A stretch of DNA of 61,708 bases from JBBAAW01 sp041658075 (lineage in GTDB: Bacteria > Patescibacteriota > WWE3 > UBA101185 > UBA10185). How positions within the stretch are numbered: the first letter of the stretch is position 1; each line of letters opens with the position of its first letter. The stretch spans positions 1 through 61,708 of the forward strand of contig JBBAAW010000003.1 in NCBI GenBank assembly GCA_041658075.1. The letters run 5' to 3'. The notes beneath the pieces were generated by a model. The model made no database searches. It was not told where the DNA came from and was given only the letters and a program-made list of their open reading frames with translations. The translations under genes and the position numbers were made by a program. Positions 35,630-44,755 of the stretch are shown here, in pieces.

Positions 35630-36846
35630 TCGACATGGTAAAAATCACAATTAAAGCAGGCGATGGGGGAGACGGGGCGGTTTCTTTTCACCGCGAAAAA
35701 TTTGTTACGCGTGGCGGTCCTGACGGTGGCGATGGTGGAAAAGGTGGCTCAGTTTACTTTGTGGCCAACAATAACACCTCTACCTTGGACGACTTTAGAT
35801 CAAAAAAAGTTTTTGGCGCGCAAAATGGGGAAGCGGGGAAAAAGCTTAAGATGTATGGCAAAAACGGCGAGGACGCTTTTATTAAGGTTCCTGTGGGCAC
35901 GCTGATTTTTGAAGTTGATCCGTCGTGGCAGATTCCACAGCACTCTCGTCGCGGGACCCCCCGGATTTCACCGCCCACTCCTCGAGTCGCTGTGGAACCC
36001 GCTTCACACCTGGTTGCCGATCTCAATCAACTAGGTGCAGAGTTTTTAATAGCTAAAGGAGGGCGCGGGGGAAAGGGTAATTACAAATTTAAGTCGTCCA
36101 CTAACCAAACACCCACACAGTATATTCCCGGTGAGGATGGTGAGCAAAAAGAGGTAGTTTTAGAGCTTAAACTGATTGCGGACGTTGGACTTATTGGCCT
36201 TCCCAGCGCGGGTAAAAGCACTCTAATTAACGCTCTAACGCATATAAACGCCAAGGTGGCCGAGTATCACTTTACTACTTTAACGCCAAATTTAGGGGTC
36301 TGGGAGATCGACAGAGGGAAAAAGGTGGTGGTGGCGGACATTCCGGGTTTAATTGAAGGTGCGTCAAGTGGTAAAGGTTTGGGCGATGAGTTTTTGCGAC
36401 ACATAGAACGCACTAAAGTTCTAGTTCATCTGGTTGACCCAACCGTCATAACGAGTGAGTCCGTCATGGTGACGATTGACAGCGCCAAAGTGTATCAAAG
36501 TTACCAAGTCATACTAAAGGAACTGCAGCAGTACAAAGTAGGCCTATGGGATATTACCAAAAAGCCCCAAGTAGTGGTAATTAATAAAGTCGACATAACG
36601 GAAGTTAAAGAAAGTTTGGGAGAAATTATCGATTATTTTAACAATCGGGGCGTGGATGTTTTGCCTATTTCTGCGGCTACGGGGGAGGGTCTGGACGACT
36701 TGAGAAAAAAGGTTTTGGAATTGTTGTCACACAGCGTAGAGCCACAAATTGAAATTGAGCCAGTGGTTAAAAAGTACAACATATACAATTTACCGGGATT
36801 AAATAGGCGGCCCGTTTTGACTAAAGAGGTAAAAGGTTTGACGTAA
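35626..36846 (+). CDS. obg: Obg/CgtA GTPase with inserted segment
   Basis: A ribosome-assembly GTPase. The Gly-rich Obg fold (1-160, GDGGDGAVSFHREK, RGGPDGGDGGKGG) is followed by the G domain: G1 GLPSAGKST (near 190), G3 DIPGLIEGA, G4 NKVD (near 320), G5 SAATGEG. The Obg fold carries an extra segment of about 28 residues after VPVGTLIFEVD (about 100-128), rich in Pro and Arg. It is encoded by a palindromic DNA segment and is absent from typical family members. The C-terminal extension is short. Translationally coupled to the M23 gene. Confidence 0.94.
   Translation: MIDMVKITIKAGDGGDGAVSFHREKFVTRGGPDGGDGGKGGSVYFVANNNTSTLDDFRSKKVFGAQNGEAGKKLKMYGKNGEDAFIKVPVGTLIFEVDPSWQIPQHSRRGTPRISPPTPRVAVEPASHLVADLNQLGAEFLIAKGGRGGKGNYKFKSSTNQTPTQYIPGEDGEQKEVVLELKLIADVGLIGLPSAGKSTLINALTHINAKVAEYHFTTLTPNLGVWEIDRGKKVVVADIPGLIEGASSGKGLGDEFLRHIERTKVLVHLVDPTVITSESVMVTIDSAKVYQSYQVILKELQQYKVGLWDITKKPQVVVINKVDITEVKESLGEIIDYFNNRGVDVLPISAATGEGLDDLRKKVLELLSHSVEPQIEIEPVVKKYNIYNLPGLNRRPVLTKEVKGLT
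35933..35997 (+). repeat. Palindromic element inserted in frame in obg
   Basis: TTCCACAGC (35933-35941) and GCTGTGGAA (35989-35997) are perfect inverted repeats around a GC-rich centre. The element coincides with the extra Pro/Arg-rich segment of Obg, so it looks like a palindromic repeat that entered a coding region without breaking the frame. Confidence 0.6.
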
Positions 36847-36848
36847 GC

Positions 36849-37814
36849 ATGAAGAAGTTTCTTAAACTATTATTGTTTGCCGTATTTATTTTCTCGGTTG
36901 TTTGGTATCTAGTCCCGATTTTAGAGCCTTATTTGTATTATTCCTACTGCGACAAACCTGTAGCCTATAAAATCGGTCAGGTTGATCCGGCCTTTAATGT
37001 AGCTCATAAAAAACTTGCACAAGAATTACAGGCTGCTAGTTCTCTATGGAATTTAGCTTACAGCAAGCCTTTAATAGTTTTCGATCCCCAAAGTTCCCTA
37101 AGTGTCAACCTAATTTATGACGAAAGGCAAAGAAACCTCACCAAACTTTATCAGGCAAAGGAAAAGGTAAAAAAAGAGTTAACTGTAGTTGAGGCAGGTT
37201 TGAGAAAGTACGAAACAGACGCAGCAAGTTTGAATACTAAGGTAAATCAATTAAACAAAGAAATCTCAGATTGGAACAATGAGCGCCGGGATAATAAAGG
37301 CAGCGCGTCGGAAAAAGAATATAAAAGACTTACACAAGAGATAGAGAAGGTTAATTCCGAGATTGCCCAGCTCGCAAAACAAAGGCAGGAAGCGAATAAA
37401 AAGGTGTCGTACTATAATGATTTAATTAACCAGTATAACTTGCAGGTGGCCCAGTATGCTGATATTTTGAAGAACTTGCCAGAAGAGGGGCTTTACGATC
37501 CGCTTGGAGATAAGATTGATATATATTTTTACGACTCTGCGGAGCAGTTTTTACACACTGCCGCACACGAATTTGGTCATGCTATAGGTTTTGGTCATGC
37601 TCAAGACGAGAATTCGATAATGTATCCCATCTCGAATGCCTCAAATCAACTTTCGGAAGAAGATTTGGACCTGATGAACGATTATTGTCAGCGCAGAAGC
37701 GTGATAGAAGAATTAATCGAGCGGGGCCGTGTTATAATCACCAGATTAAATATAATTCATAACGTCATTGCGAGTCCCGCCTTGGCGGGACGAAGCAATC
37801 CCGAGGGCCGTTAG
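36849..37814 (+). CDS. Membrane-anchored metzincin metalloprotease with coiled coil
   Basis: The 321-residue protein has an N-terminal helix (about 5-24) and a long coiled coil (about 95-200, repeated KVNQLNKEISDW and QEIEKVNSEIAQL). The zinc site is HEFGHAIGFGH (near 240), followed by the Met-turn SIMYP, as in M10-like metzincins. There is no obvious pro-peptide cysteine switch. The last 17 residues (from about NVIASPALAG) are encoded by a palindromic repeat, and the stop lies inside the next tRNA gene. The original end of the protein was probably earlier. It starts 2 nt after obg. Confidence 0.85.
   Translation: MKKFLKLLLFAVFIFSVVWYLVPILEPYLYYSYCDKPVAYKIGQVDPAFNVAHKKLAQELQAASSLWNLAYSKPLIVFDPQSSLSVNLIYDERQRNLTKLYQAKEKVKKELTVVEAGLRKYETDAASLNTKVNQLNKEISDWNNERRDNKGSASEKEYKRLTQEIEKVNSEIAQLAKQRQEANKKVSYYNDLINQYNLQVAQYADILKNLPEEGLYDPLGDKIDIYFYDSAEQFLHTAAHEFGHAIGFGHAQDENSIMYPISNASNQLSEEDLDLMNDYCQRRSVIEELIERGRVIITRLNIIHNVIASPALAGRSNPEGR
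37767..37799 (+). repeat. Dispersed-type palindromic repeat before tRNA-Ala
   Basis: ATTGCGAGTCCCGCC and GGCGGGACGAAGCAAT form an imperfect palindrome of the GTCATTGCGAG...GAAGCAATC kind, which is common as an intergenic repeat in many bacterial genomes. Here it fills the end of the metzincin gene and abuts tRNA-Ala. Confidence 0.75.
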
Positions 37815-37880
37815 CTTAGTTGGTAGAGCGCTTCCATGGCATGGAAGAGGTCAGCGGTTCGAATCCGCTACGGTCCACCA
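37805..37880 (+). tRNA. tRNA-Ala(GGC)
   Basis: 76 nt, acceptor GGGCCGT/ACGGTCC, anticodon stem CTTCC/GGAAG with loop ATGGCAT (anticodon GGC), T-arm GCGGTTCGAATCCGC, encoded CCA. Its first 10 bases overlap the metzincin reading frame. Confidence 0.97.
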
Positions 37881-37951
37881 ATTACGAAAATCTGCATTTA
37901 TAACTATCGCAATAAGTTCCATTCCTAGCCTATATAACTTATACTTAATTT

Positions 37952-38512
37952 ATGTTGGGGCAATCAGTGCAAATTAAAAAGGGGAAAGAGCTTTCAAATA
38001 TTGAGCTTACCTTAATTAATAATGCAAGAGTTGCACATTTTAACTCTAAAAATACTATCCGGCCCTCTCCTGAAAATGAAGATTGGGAGAAGCTCTATTT
38101 TTTGAAGTATACCGAATCCGGAGAATTAGGAGTTTTTGCAAGATATCACAATGTTTTAATCGAGTTTAACGGGAAAAATTATGAGGTTTTAGGTTCAGCA
38201 ACCCTAATCGCTCTTATCCCCGGAAAAGGTTACGGTGCTGAGGTGAAAAAAGAGATGATTAGATACACAATGGAACAAGGGAAAACTTCTATTGGTTTCT
38301 GTAATCCAAAATTGAGTAAATACTACAAATCTCTAGGTTGTGGAATTATTATAGATGGAGCTAGAAGATTCTATCAACGGGAACAGGATGGTAACCTCAA
38401 GCAGTTCTTAATTGGAAATGATGTTCTTTATATTGAAGGTAAAGATCAGTTAATCCAGGAGATACTTAAAAGCCCCGATTTACCTGTTATTTGTGGTAGA
38501 TATCACTGGTAA
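37952..38512 (+). CDS. GNAT-family acetyltransferase
   Basis: The 186-residue protein shows the GNAT acetyl-CoA site IPGKGYGAEVKKEMIRYTMEQG (split across about 89-110; compare Q/RxxGxG/A) and the following NPKLSKYYKSLGC, where NPK-x3-YY-x2-LG is the usual helix 4 region. The substrate is not known. TATACT ends 6 nt before ATG 37952, a leaderless start. A terminator follows. Confidence 0.75.
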   Translation: MLGQSVQIKKGKELSNIELTLINNARVAHFNSKNTIRPSPENEDWEKLYFLKYTESGELGVFARYHNVLIEFNGKNYEVLGSATLIALIPGKGYGAEVKKEMIRYTMEQGKTSIGFCNPKLSKYYKSLGCGIIIDGARRFYQREQDGNLKQFLIGNDVLYIEGKDQLIQEILKSPDLPVICGRYHW

Positions 38513-38550
38513 AACCAAAGATTAGTTCCAACATAGTCCCAGATGGTCCA

Positions 38551-38570
38551 CGCCAAGCGGCGAGGTTTTT
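38551..38570 (+). terminator. Intrinsic terminator of the GNAT gene
   Basis: CGCC-AAGC-GGCG hairpin followed by AGGTTTTT, 38 nt after the stop. Confidence 0.6.
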
Positions 38571-38597
38571 AGTGCTGATCTATCTTAAGGTCAGATC

Positions 38598-40838
38598 TTA
38601 CGGATTGACGGTTTGGTTCTCCGCAGGTTCAACATTTCCGGGTTTTGTTAATGGTTCCTGAACAACCGGGGTTTTTGGTTCGGTAGTAGCCCCAGCCTTT
38701 TCAATAGATTCTACGCTTGGTTTAGCTTGCGTGTTAGCTCCGGCAACTTGTGCAATTAATTTATCAATTTCCACCAAATCAGCGGCCACTCTTTTATAGT
38801 CTGGACCGTCTTTTTCCACCAAACTTTGAGCTGCCTCGAACTCTGTTTTAGCGTCATTATAAGCTTTAAGCTTAAACAGGGAATAAGCTAAATTGTATCG
38901 CGCGTTAGCGTAGTCGCTTTTGAGATTAACCGCTTGCTTAAACAAATTACCTGCGGATAGATAATCTTCCTTGGCAAAGTAAATTCCACCTAGCTCCACC
39001 CGCAAAACAGGATTGGTTGGATCCAATTGAATGGCGGTGTTGTAAGATTGTATAGCAAATTGATCCGCGTCTTTTGCAATAGGTATAAGGAATTGGTAGA
39101 TCTGACCTCGTGCCACCCAGTTTGCCGAGTCAAGCGGATTTAAGTTCTCGGAGGCAAATTTAATATTTCTTAACGCCTGCGCTAACAAATTTTGTGCAGC
39201 AGTCTTTTCTTGGTCGCTTAAGTCCTGCTTTTGAGCCAAAGCCTGTGCCAAAGCTAAGTTCGTATTGGCGTAAATTCTGTGGTACTCACTTCTTTGTGCG
39301 TTTATAGATATGGCTTTAACCTGATAGTCGTAGGATTTAGAAGCATCCTGCTTAGACGCAGAAGTTATCGCCTTTCTCATATAATACTCAGGCGCATATT
39401 GTAGATAGGACTGGTATATGCCAAAACCTGCCAATGCTACAATAGGAAGAGCTATAACGTACTGCAATACTTCCTTTTTGGCTAAGACTGGGCTTTCTAT
39501 AATGCTTGCACCCTCCGTGTCGGTTCTTGACTCCAAAGAAAGAGTCCACAATTTAGCCCATGATTTATTAGTATTTGTTGCTGACTCTGCGGTCAAGAGT
39601 CCCATTAAAGTGAAAGTCAAAAAGGCTAATTGAAAGCTTGTGTAACCCAAGAACAGGGCAGCTAGCGACGATACAAGCCCAGCGGAAATTATCACGGAAA
39701 GTCCTTTGTACGCGTCGTTAACTTTAATGGACCTCATTACTAGTCGAATAAGAGTTCCGACTAAAGCAATGTATGCTAAAAGTCCAAAAATACCTAAGCT
39801 GGAGATTATGTTAAAGAATTCGTTGTGCGGTTTGTCAAAATTAACATTCCATGTTGGCATGTAGTTTTGACTAAGGGTTTTGTATCTGGGGTAATTTAAG
39901 TTAAAGGTGCTAACACCCGATCCAAAAATAGGGAAGTCGCGCAAAGTAGTGGACGACACGATCCACGATTCTTTAACAGATGGCAAGATTTCCCTTGGGT
40001 AATCTCTTTGCATAACAGACTTTGTTTGCGGGACCATAAAAAATAACGCCATAAAGGCTACTAATGCTCCAATGGCAGGGAAAAGGTACATTTTACTTTT
40101 GTTTATGTTTTCACTGGGCGACTTTAAAATGGCAAGTCCGGTTAATAGCACCGCCACTACTAAAAAAGCGATATTACCGAAGATCGCTAAGGCTACAAAA
40201 TCCAATATAAAGATAGCCAAAGTCAAACCTTTTTTAACCGACGATTTAAGATTTACCATTAACGAGACACTAACTACCAAGCCTACCAGCAAAGATGTGG
40301 CAAGGCTTGTGGTCGACCCGGAAAGAAGAAAGCCCTTTTGATTGAATAGATTCAAAAAGGGGATGGTGAGCCCAAAATAATTTATTACGGAAAATAGCGC
40401 CGGAATGGCTGTTCCTGCTGAAACGCTCCAAAGGAGCACTCTTATTTTTCTAGCCGAGTCTACATTTGTTGAGATTGCGTAGTAATAAAAGTACAAGGCA
40501 ACGAAACCTAATAGGCTTGGAAACCATCGCCCGTAGGAACCAAACAAGCTGGATGTTTTATCTAAGGACGATAAAGTGGATAGGATGAAGCTAACTAAAA
40601 CAAGAAGTAGTGCAAAATCCACCGGCGACTTAGCAAAGTAAACTTTTTTTTCAACCACCATCTTTGCGCACCAAAGTAGCGCCATTACCGTAGTTACCAC
40701 TATAAAAAAGTAGAGTTTATTGAACTCAAAGTATTCGTAGGTGACCGGTAAAAAGAATACGGGTGTTAAAAATGACACCAAAACAATTAGCCCAAATATT
40801 AAATTGTTAATTTTGTCTAGGACAGTATTTTTGTTCAT
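38598..40838 (-). CDS. O-antigen ligase/polymerase-like membrane protein with TPR tail
   Basis: The 746-residue protein has about 12 membrane helices (1-430). A Wzy_C/WaaL-type external loop includes NFDKPHNEFFNIISSLGIFG (about 330), where the conserved His-Asn/Glu pair lies. At about 470-690 TPR repeats follow (YNTAIQLDPTNPVLRVELGGIYF, split; NLKSDYANARYNLAYSLFKL), then a Pro/Glu/Thr tail. It likely joins glycan chains to a lipid or protein acceptor on the outer face, with TPRs recruiting partners. Minus promoter: TTGACA (40874-40869), 16 nt, TAATTG, 8 nt to ATG. Confidence 0.85.
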   Translation of the reverse strand: MNKNTVLDKINNLIFGLIVLVSFLTPVFFLPVTYEYFEFNKLYFFIVVTTVMALLWCAKMVVEKKVYFAKSPVDFALLLVLVSFILSTLSSLDKTSSLFGSYGRWFPSLLGFVALYFYYYAISTNVDSARKIRVLLWSVSAGTAIPALFSVINYFGLTIPFLNLFNQKGFLLSGSTTSLATSLLVGLVVSVSLMVNLKSSVKKGLTLAIFILDFVALAIFGNIAFLVVAVLLTGLAILKSPSENINKSKMYLFPAIGALVAFMALFFMVPQTKSVMQRDYPREILPSVKESWIVSSTTLRDFPIFGSGVSTFNLNYPRYKTLSQNYMPTWNVNFDKPHNEFFNIISSLGIFGLLAYIALVGTLIRLVMRSIKVNDAYKGLSVIISAGLVSSLAALFLGYTSFQLAFLTFTLMGLLTAESATNTNKSWAKLWTLSLESRTDTEGASIIESPVLAKKEVLQYVIALPIVALAGFGIYQSYLQYAPEYYMRKAITSASKQDASKSYDYQVKAISINAQRSEYHRIYANTNLALAQALAQKQDLSDQEKTAAQNLLAQALRNIKFASENLNPLDSANWVARGQIYQFLIPIAKDADQFAIQSYNTAIQLDPTNPVLRVELGGIYFAKEDYLSAGNLFKQAVNLKSDYANARYNLAYSLFKLKAYNDAKTEFEAAQSLVEKDGPDYKRVAADLVEIDKLIAQVAGANTQAKPSVESIEKAGATTEPKTPVVQEPLTKPGNVEPAENQTVNP

Positions 40839-40931
40839 GTCTTTAACAATTACATACTACAAAAAGTTTGTCAAGAGGTAACTTCCCGTGACGGGAGCAA
40901 GGCATAAAAGCCGCAACAAAGGGACCCAAGA

Positions 40932-41597
40932 TTAATTGGAGATCCACCAGCTAAATTCTGCGTCGGAGGAAGTTGGGGCATCGAGCTCTAGATAAAATCC
41001 TTCAAAGGGAACTTTTTGAGAAACCCAATATCTTACGGCAGGTGAATAATTTTGACTAAAAGAGATGTTTATTTTGGAGTTTAGTTTTACGCTTTGACTT
41101 TTAATATATACTTTACTTTGATCTCTTGGAACATAGGCGGTGTCACTGTCGGTAATGTATTTCTTGTCGAGCTCCAAAGTTCTTTGTATTAAATCCGTTT
41201 TTGACTTTCCAATGGGTAAAAAGCCGAAACCCGCAAAAACCATAAGGCAAAAAAGAGAAAAGAGGGTAATTTTTATTATTTTGGGTGACGGAGTTAGGAC
41301 CCTTGCTAGCTTTATAGCGCTGGATCCCGTGTTAGTGGAAAGGCTATTTATTTTTTTGGCAATATCCTGATTACTTAAACCCAAACCTTTAAGTTTCTCG
41401 ACTTCCAAAAGGATATCCAAGGCAGAGGAAGGGTAGTGTCCAACTACATCTCCACCCTCAACCTTTCTTTGCATATGGGGCAAAAGTCCTATTTTGGTGT
41501 AGTATCTTAGGCGGTTGTAGGGGTCGCCTTTACCAAAGTCCACACCCTTTTTTACCGCCAGCTCAATAAATTTTTCTATCGATATAAAATCTCCCAT
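40932..41597 (-). CDS. MerR-like HTH protein with membrane anchor
   Basis: The 221-residue protein starts with a MerR-type winged helix (LRYYTKIGLLPHMQRK near 28, HYPSSALDILLEVEKLKGLG). One membrane helix follows (about 108-126) and then an external beta-like domain with a Trp-rich end. A cytoplasmic DNA-binding part tied to an external sensor suggests direct transmembrane signalling, as in CadC- or RsgI-like proteins. A TATAAT lies 14 nt before the ATG. Divergent from dprA. Confidence 0.75.
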   Translation of the reverse strand: MGDFISIEKFIELAVKKGVDFGKGDPYNRLRYYTKIGLLPHMQRKVEGGDVVGHYPSSALDILLEVEKLKGLGLSNQDIAKKINSLSTNTGSSAIKLARVLTPSPKIIKITLFSLFCLMVFAGFGFLPIGKSKTDLIQRTLELDKKYITDSDTAYVPRDQSKVYIKSQSVKLNSKINISFSQNYSPAVRYWVSQKVPFEGFYLELDAPTSSDAEFSWWISN

Positions 41598-41682
41598 AGT
41601 TTTACGCCTCTATTATACTAAATTCTATTCAAACTAGAGAATACCACCTTTACAAAGTCCCTCAAGAGAATACATTTGGAAC

Positions 41683-42684
41683 ATGCATGACGACGGTAAA
41701 GAATTTGGCGGTAGGGAAGTGGGGACTATAAGTCGTGCGTCTTTAGAGTACCCGCCATTGTTAAATGAGGTGCCGGACGCACCGGACCCCCTGCATTTTT
41801 TGGGTGATTATAAGGAGTCACTCTTTAAAAACACTTTAGGTGTGGTAGGGAGTCGCGCGGTTACGATGTATGGAGAGTGGGTGGTTAAAAACATTGTTAA
41901 AGAAGTGGCACGCTACGGTGTAACAATAGTGTCTGGATTTATGTATGGGGTGGACGCCCTAGCGCATAAGGCAGCTTTAGAAGTGGAAGGGTCAACCATT
42001 GCGGTCATGGCCGGGGGCGTTGACCAGATTCTTCCTAAATATCAGGAGCAACTTTACCTGGACATTGTAGAAAGGGGCTTGGTGGTTTCCGAGTTTTACA
42101 AAAATCCCGAGTTTGGGGGATGGATGTTTGCCAAGAGAAACCGCATTGTGGCGGGGCTTTCTTACGCCGTTTTGGTGGTGGAGGCGGCGGAGGAGAGTGG
42201 TTCTCTAATTACTGCCAGTTATGCTAAGCAGTATGGCCGACAATTATTGTCAGTGCCTGCCAATCTAAATTCCAAAAACGCTGTTGGTACCACGCAACTG
42301 CTTAAAGATGGGGCAAAAATGGTTACCTGTGCGAACGACATCCTGCAGTTATATTTTGGTACTCCGAATAACCCTTTTGGCGACTCTAATAATTACCGCT
42401 ACGATGTATCTAGTGCGGTAAATAAGCGGTTATCGTTAGATAAAAACGACGACAGTAATGACGAAGATAGCTGTCATAACGATAACCCCAGTCATGACGA
42501 GAGTCCTCGTTACGATACCAACAGTCCGCAAAATATTTTAGACCTGCTTTATTTAGAACCCCTAAGCGCGGATGAGGTTTCGTCCAAACTGCATATATCG
42601 TCGGCGAATGTCCTAAAATGTCTTACTGGCTTAAGTGTAATAGGGCAGGTTTGTGAGAAAGACGGGAGATACTATGCTGGTTAA
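41683..42684 (+). CDS. dprA: DNA processing protein DprA
   Basis: DprA loads RecA on incoming single-stranded DNA. The 333-residue protein has the Rossmann-like core (VVGSRAVT near 56, VSGFMYGVDALAHKAAL near 85, MAGGVDQILP, FAKRNRIVAGLS, EESGSLITA). A hydrophilic Asn/Asp-rich linker follows (about 235-285), then a C-terminal winged-helix domain (ILDLLYLEPLSADEVSSKL). The N-terminal SAM-like domain is reduced. TACATT lies 6 nt before ATG 41683. It overlaps comM by 11 nt. Confidence 0.94.
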   Translation: MHDDGKEFGGREVGTISRASLEYPPLLNEVPDAPDPLHFLGDYKESLFKNTLGVVGSRAVTMYGEWVVKNIVKEVARYGVTIVSGFMYGVDALAHKAALEVEGSTIAVMAGGVDQILPKYQEQLYLDIVERGLVVSEFYKNPEFGGWMFAKRNRIVAGLSYAVLVVEAAEESGSLITASYAKQYGRQLLSVPANLNSKNAVGTTQLLKDGAKMVTCANDILQLYFGTPNNPFGDSNNYRYDVSSAVNKRLSLDKNDDSNDEDSCHNDNPSHDESPRYDTNSPQNILDLLYLEPLSADEVSSKLHISSANVLKCLTGLSVIGQVCEKDGRYYAG

Positions 42685-44197
42685 GGTTAAGTCGGCGTAT
42701 TTTTTTGGGATTGAGGCTTTTGATGTTGATGTGGAGGTAAATTTTCTAGATCGTAGCATGCCCGGATTTGAAATTGTGGGCTTGGCGGGCAGGGAAGTGG
42801 CGGAAAGTAGAGAAAGGGTAAAAAACGCCATTATTAATGCGTTTAACGAGTTCCCGCATGGAAAAAAGATTGTTATAAACTTGGCGCCTGCTGATGTACC
42901 AAAAGAGGGATCCTACTATGATTTACCTATTGCGGCATCGATTGTTAGCTACATGAAGGATTTTAAATTCCCAGTGGATAGCGCCTTTTTTGGAGAAGTT
43001 TCCATGGATGGGAATGTGCGAAAAACTAGGGGAGTATTTTTGTTTACCACCTTTGCTAAAGAAAACGGATTAAATAATGTGTTCATTCCGAGTTCTTGTT
43101 ACGACGAAGTAAGGAATATTAAAGATGTAAATATTTACCCGATAAATAATTTATGTGACTTGGTAAATTATCGTGACATTCGTCGTAATGATAATTATAT
43201 TCGTCACGATGAAAACGGCGTTTGTGGCAACGGCAATGATGTGGACTTTAGTGACGTAATAGGGCAGGATGTGGCAAAGCGCGCTTTAGAAATTTCCGCC
43301 TGTGGCGGACATAATATTTTAATGACAGGCAGTCCTGGGAGCGGAAAATCTATGTTAGCCAAAGCGCTTTGCCACATCCTGCCAAATCTTCTGCCAGAAG
43401 AGGAAATAGAGGTCGCTAAGGTGTATTCCGCCTGTGGGCTTTTTGATCAGAATATTTTTACCAAAAAGTTGCGACCATACAGAAGTCCGCATCACACTAT
43501 AAGTTACTCAGGTATGGTGGGTGGGGGACTTATTCCTCGTCCAGGCGAGATAAGCCTTGCTCATAAAGGCGTGTTGTTTTTAGATGAATTTTCCGAATTT
43601 CAGTCGCCTATAATTGAATGTTTGCGTCAACCTATGGAAAATGGCTCTATAACAATCTCCCGTAGCAGAGGAAGCATTAAATTACCGTGCGACTTTACGC
43701 TGGTTGCGTGTTCTAACCCATGTCCGTGTGGTTTTTTGGGCGACAGGAAAGTTATTTGTACCTGTAAACCCCCGCAAATAGATAGATATAGAAAAAAACT
43801 TTCAGGTCCAATCTTGGATCGAATTGATCTTTTTGTGCGGGTTTGGAGCCCAAGTTTAGAGCAAATTACCGGGTCGCGTGTGTTTTTAAAGTCGCAAGAA
43901 AAAATGTCGCCCAAAATAAAAGAGAAAGTAGAAGCTGTGCGACGCGTTCAGGAGCAAAGGTTTAAGGGCGATGGTATAACTTTAAACGCCAGAATGAGTA
44001 ATAGTTTGGTTAAAAAATATTGCGCATTAAATGTATCTTGTGAGGATCTTTTAGACAAAGCAATACAAAGATTTAACTTATCGCCCAGAAGTGTTTACAA
44101 AATTATCAAGGTGGCTAGAACTATTGCCGACATGGAGGTTGTACCCGCAATAACCGTTGCGCATCTAGCCGAATCTATACAATATAAAAACATATGA
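42674..44197 (+). CDS. comM: ComM/YifB-family Mg-chelatase-like AAA+ helicase
   Basis: Homologues drive branch migration during natural transformation. The 507-residue protein has an N-terminal Lon-like domain (VEVNFLDRSMPGFEIVGL, VINLAPADVPKEG), an Asp/Arg/Asn-rich linker (about 165-195), then the AAA+ domain with Walker A GSPGSGKS (near 218), Walker B VLFLDEFSEF and the Mg_chelatase C-terminal zinc-like segment CSNPCPCGFLGD. ATG 42674 has GGGAG upstream; an earlier GTG lies in dprA. Operon with dprA. Confidence 0.93.
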   Translation: MLVKVKSAYFFGIEAFDVDVEVNFLDRSMPGFEIVGLAGREVAESRERVKNAIINAFNEFPHGKKIVINLAPADVPKEGSYYDLPIAASIVSYMKDFKFPVDSAFFGEVSMDGNVRKTRGVFLFTTFAKENGLNNVFIPSSCYDEVRNIKDVNIYPINNLCDLVNYRDIRRNDNYIRHDENGVCGNGNDVDFSDVIGQDVAKRALEISACGGHNILMTGSPGSGKSMLAKALCHILPNLLPEEEIEVAKVYSACGLFDQNIFTKKLRPYRSPHHTISYSGMVGGGLIPRPGEISLAHKGVLFLDEFSEFQSPIIECLRQPMENGSITISRSRGSIKLPCDFTLVACSNPCPCGFLGDRKVICTCKPPQIDRYRKKLSGPILDRIDLFVRVWSPSLEQITGSRVFLKSQEKMSPKIKEKVEAVRRVQEQRFKGDGITLNARMSNSLVKKYCALNVSCEDLLDKAIQRFNLSPRSVYKIIKVARTIADMEVVPAITVAHLAESIQYKNI

Positions 44198-44243
44198 CCT
44201 AATATTTTATTTAATACAAATAAATACGAATGAATGTCCAAAT

Positions 44244-44271
44244 ATTACCCATAATCAATTAATGGGTATTG
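44244..44271. promoter_or_regulatory. Operator candidate over the ArsR promoter
   Basis: ATTACCCAT and ATGGGTATT form a near-perfect inverted repeat ending at the -35 (TTGACA 44269-44274). The -10 is TATTAT (44291-44296), 7 nt before ATG 44304. ArsR-type repressors bind such repeats in their own promoters. Confidence 0.6.
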
Positions 44272-44303
44272 ACATTTATGTTATAAGCAGTATTATGCTT
44301 GGT

Positions 44304-44606
44304 ATGATGAATTTTGTAAAAATTTCCAAAGCAATGTCCGACAAGAACAGGCTTAAAATCTTGGAGATGCTCTCCGAGAGCGAGCAAAAAGTTGGAGTTG
44401 TGTCCGAAAAGCTTGGAGTAGAGGAGAATCTTGCCTCTCACCATCTTAGAGTCCTTTCTGGACTTGGCTTTTTAAAGAGCGATAAGAGGGGGAGGGAAGT
44501 GTACTACAGGCTTAATACACCAAAGATAGTATCTTTGCTGGTGGACCTCCAAAAGAACAAAGCCTTTAAGGCGATCTTGCAAGAGGCTGTTGCTGAGGCA
44601 AAATAA
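44304..44606 (+). CDS. ArsR-family transcriptional regulator
   Basis: The 100-residue winged-helix protein has KISKAMSDKNRLKILEML, ENLASHHLRVLSGLGFLKSDKRGREVYYRL: helix 3-4 recognition and wing of the ArsR/SmtB family. No cysteine metal site (ELCVCD-type) is present, so metal sensing is unlikely. ATG 44304 fits the promoter by 7 nt; an upstream in-frame ATG (44262) precedes the promoter. It stands alone, probably autoregulated. Confidence 0.88.
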   Translation: MMNFVKISKAMSDKNRLKILEMLSESEQKVGVVSEKLGVEENLASHHLRVLSGLGFLKSDKRGREVYYRLNTPKIVSLLVDLQKNKAFKAILQEAVAEAK

Positions 44607-44677
44607 CTCTGCGCTAACGCGTAGTAAAGCTAGCCGGTTCAGATGTGTCTTTTGACATTTCTGTTCGACGCCTAAAT

Positions 44678-44699
44678 CCCGCCGTAGGGCGGGGTTTTT
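44678..44699 (+). terminator. Intrinsic terminator of the ArsR gene
   Basis: CCCGCC-GTAG-GGCGGG hairpin followed by GTTTTTG. Confidence 0.85.
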
Positions 44700-44755
44700 G
44701 TTACCCAGGAGCAAGTTTCATCGACCGAAGCTGTTGAAAAAATCAAACGACTTAG

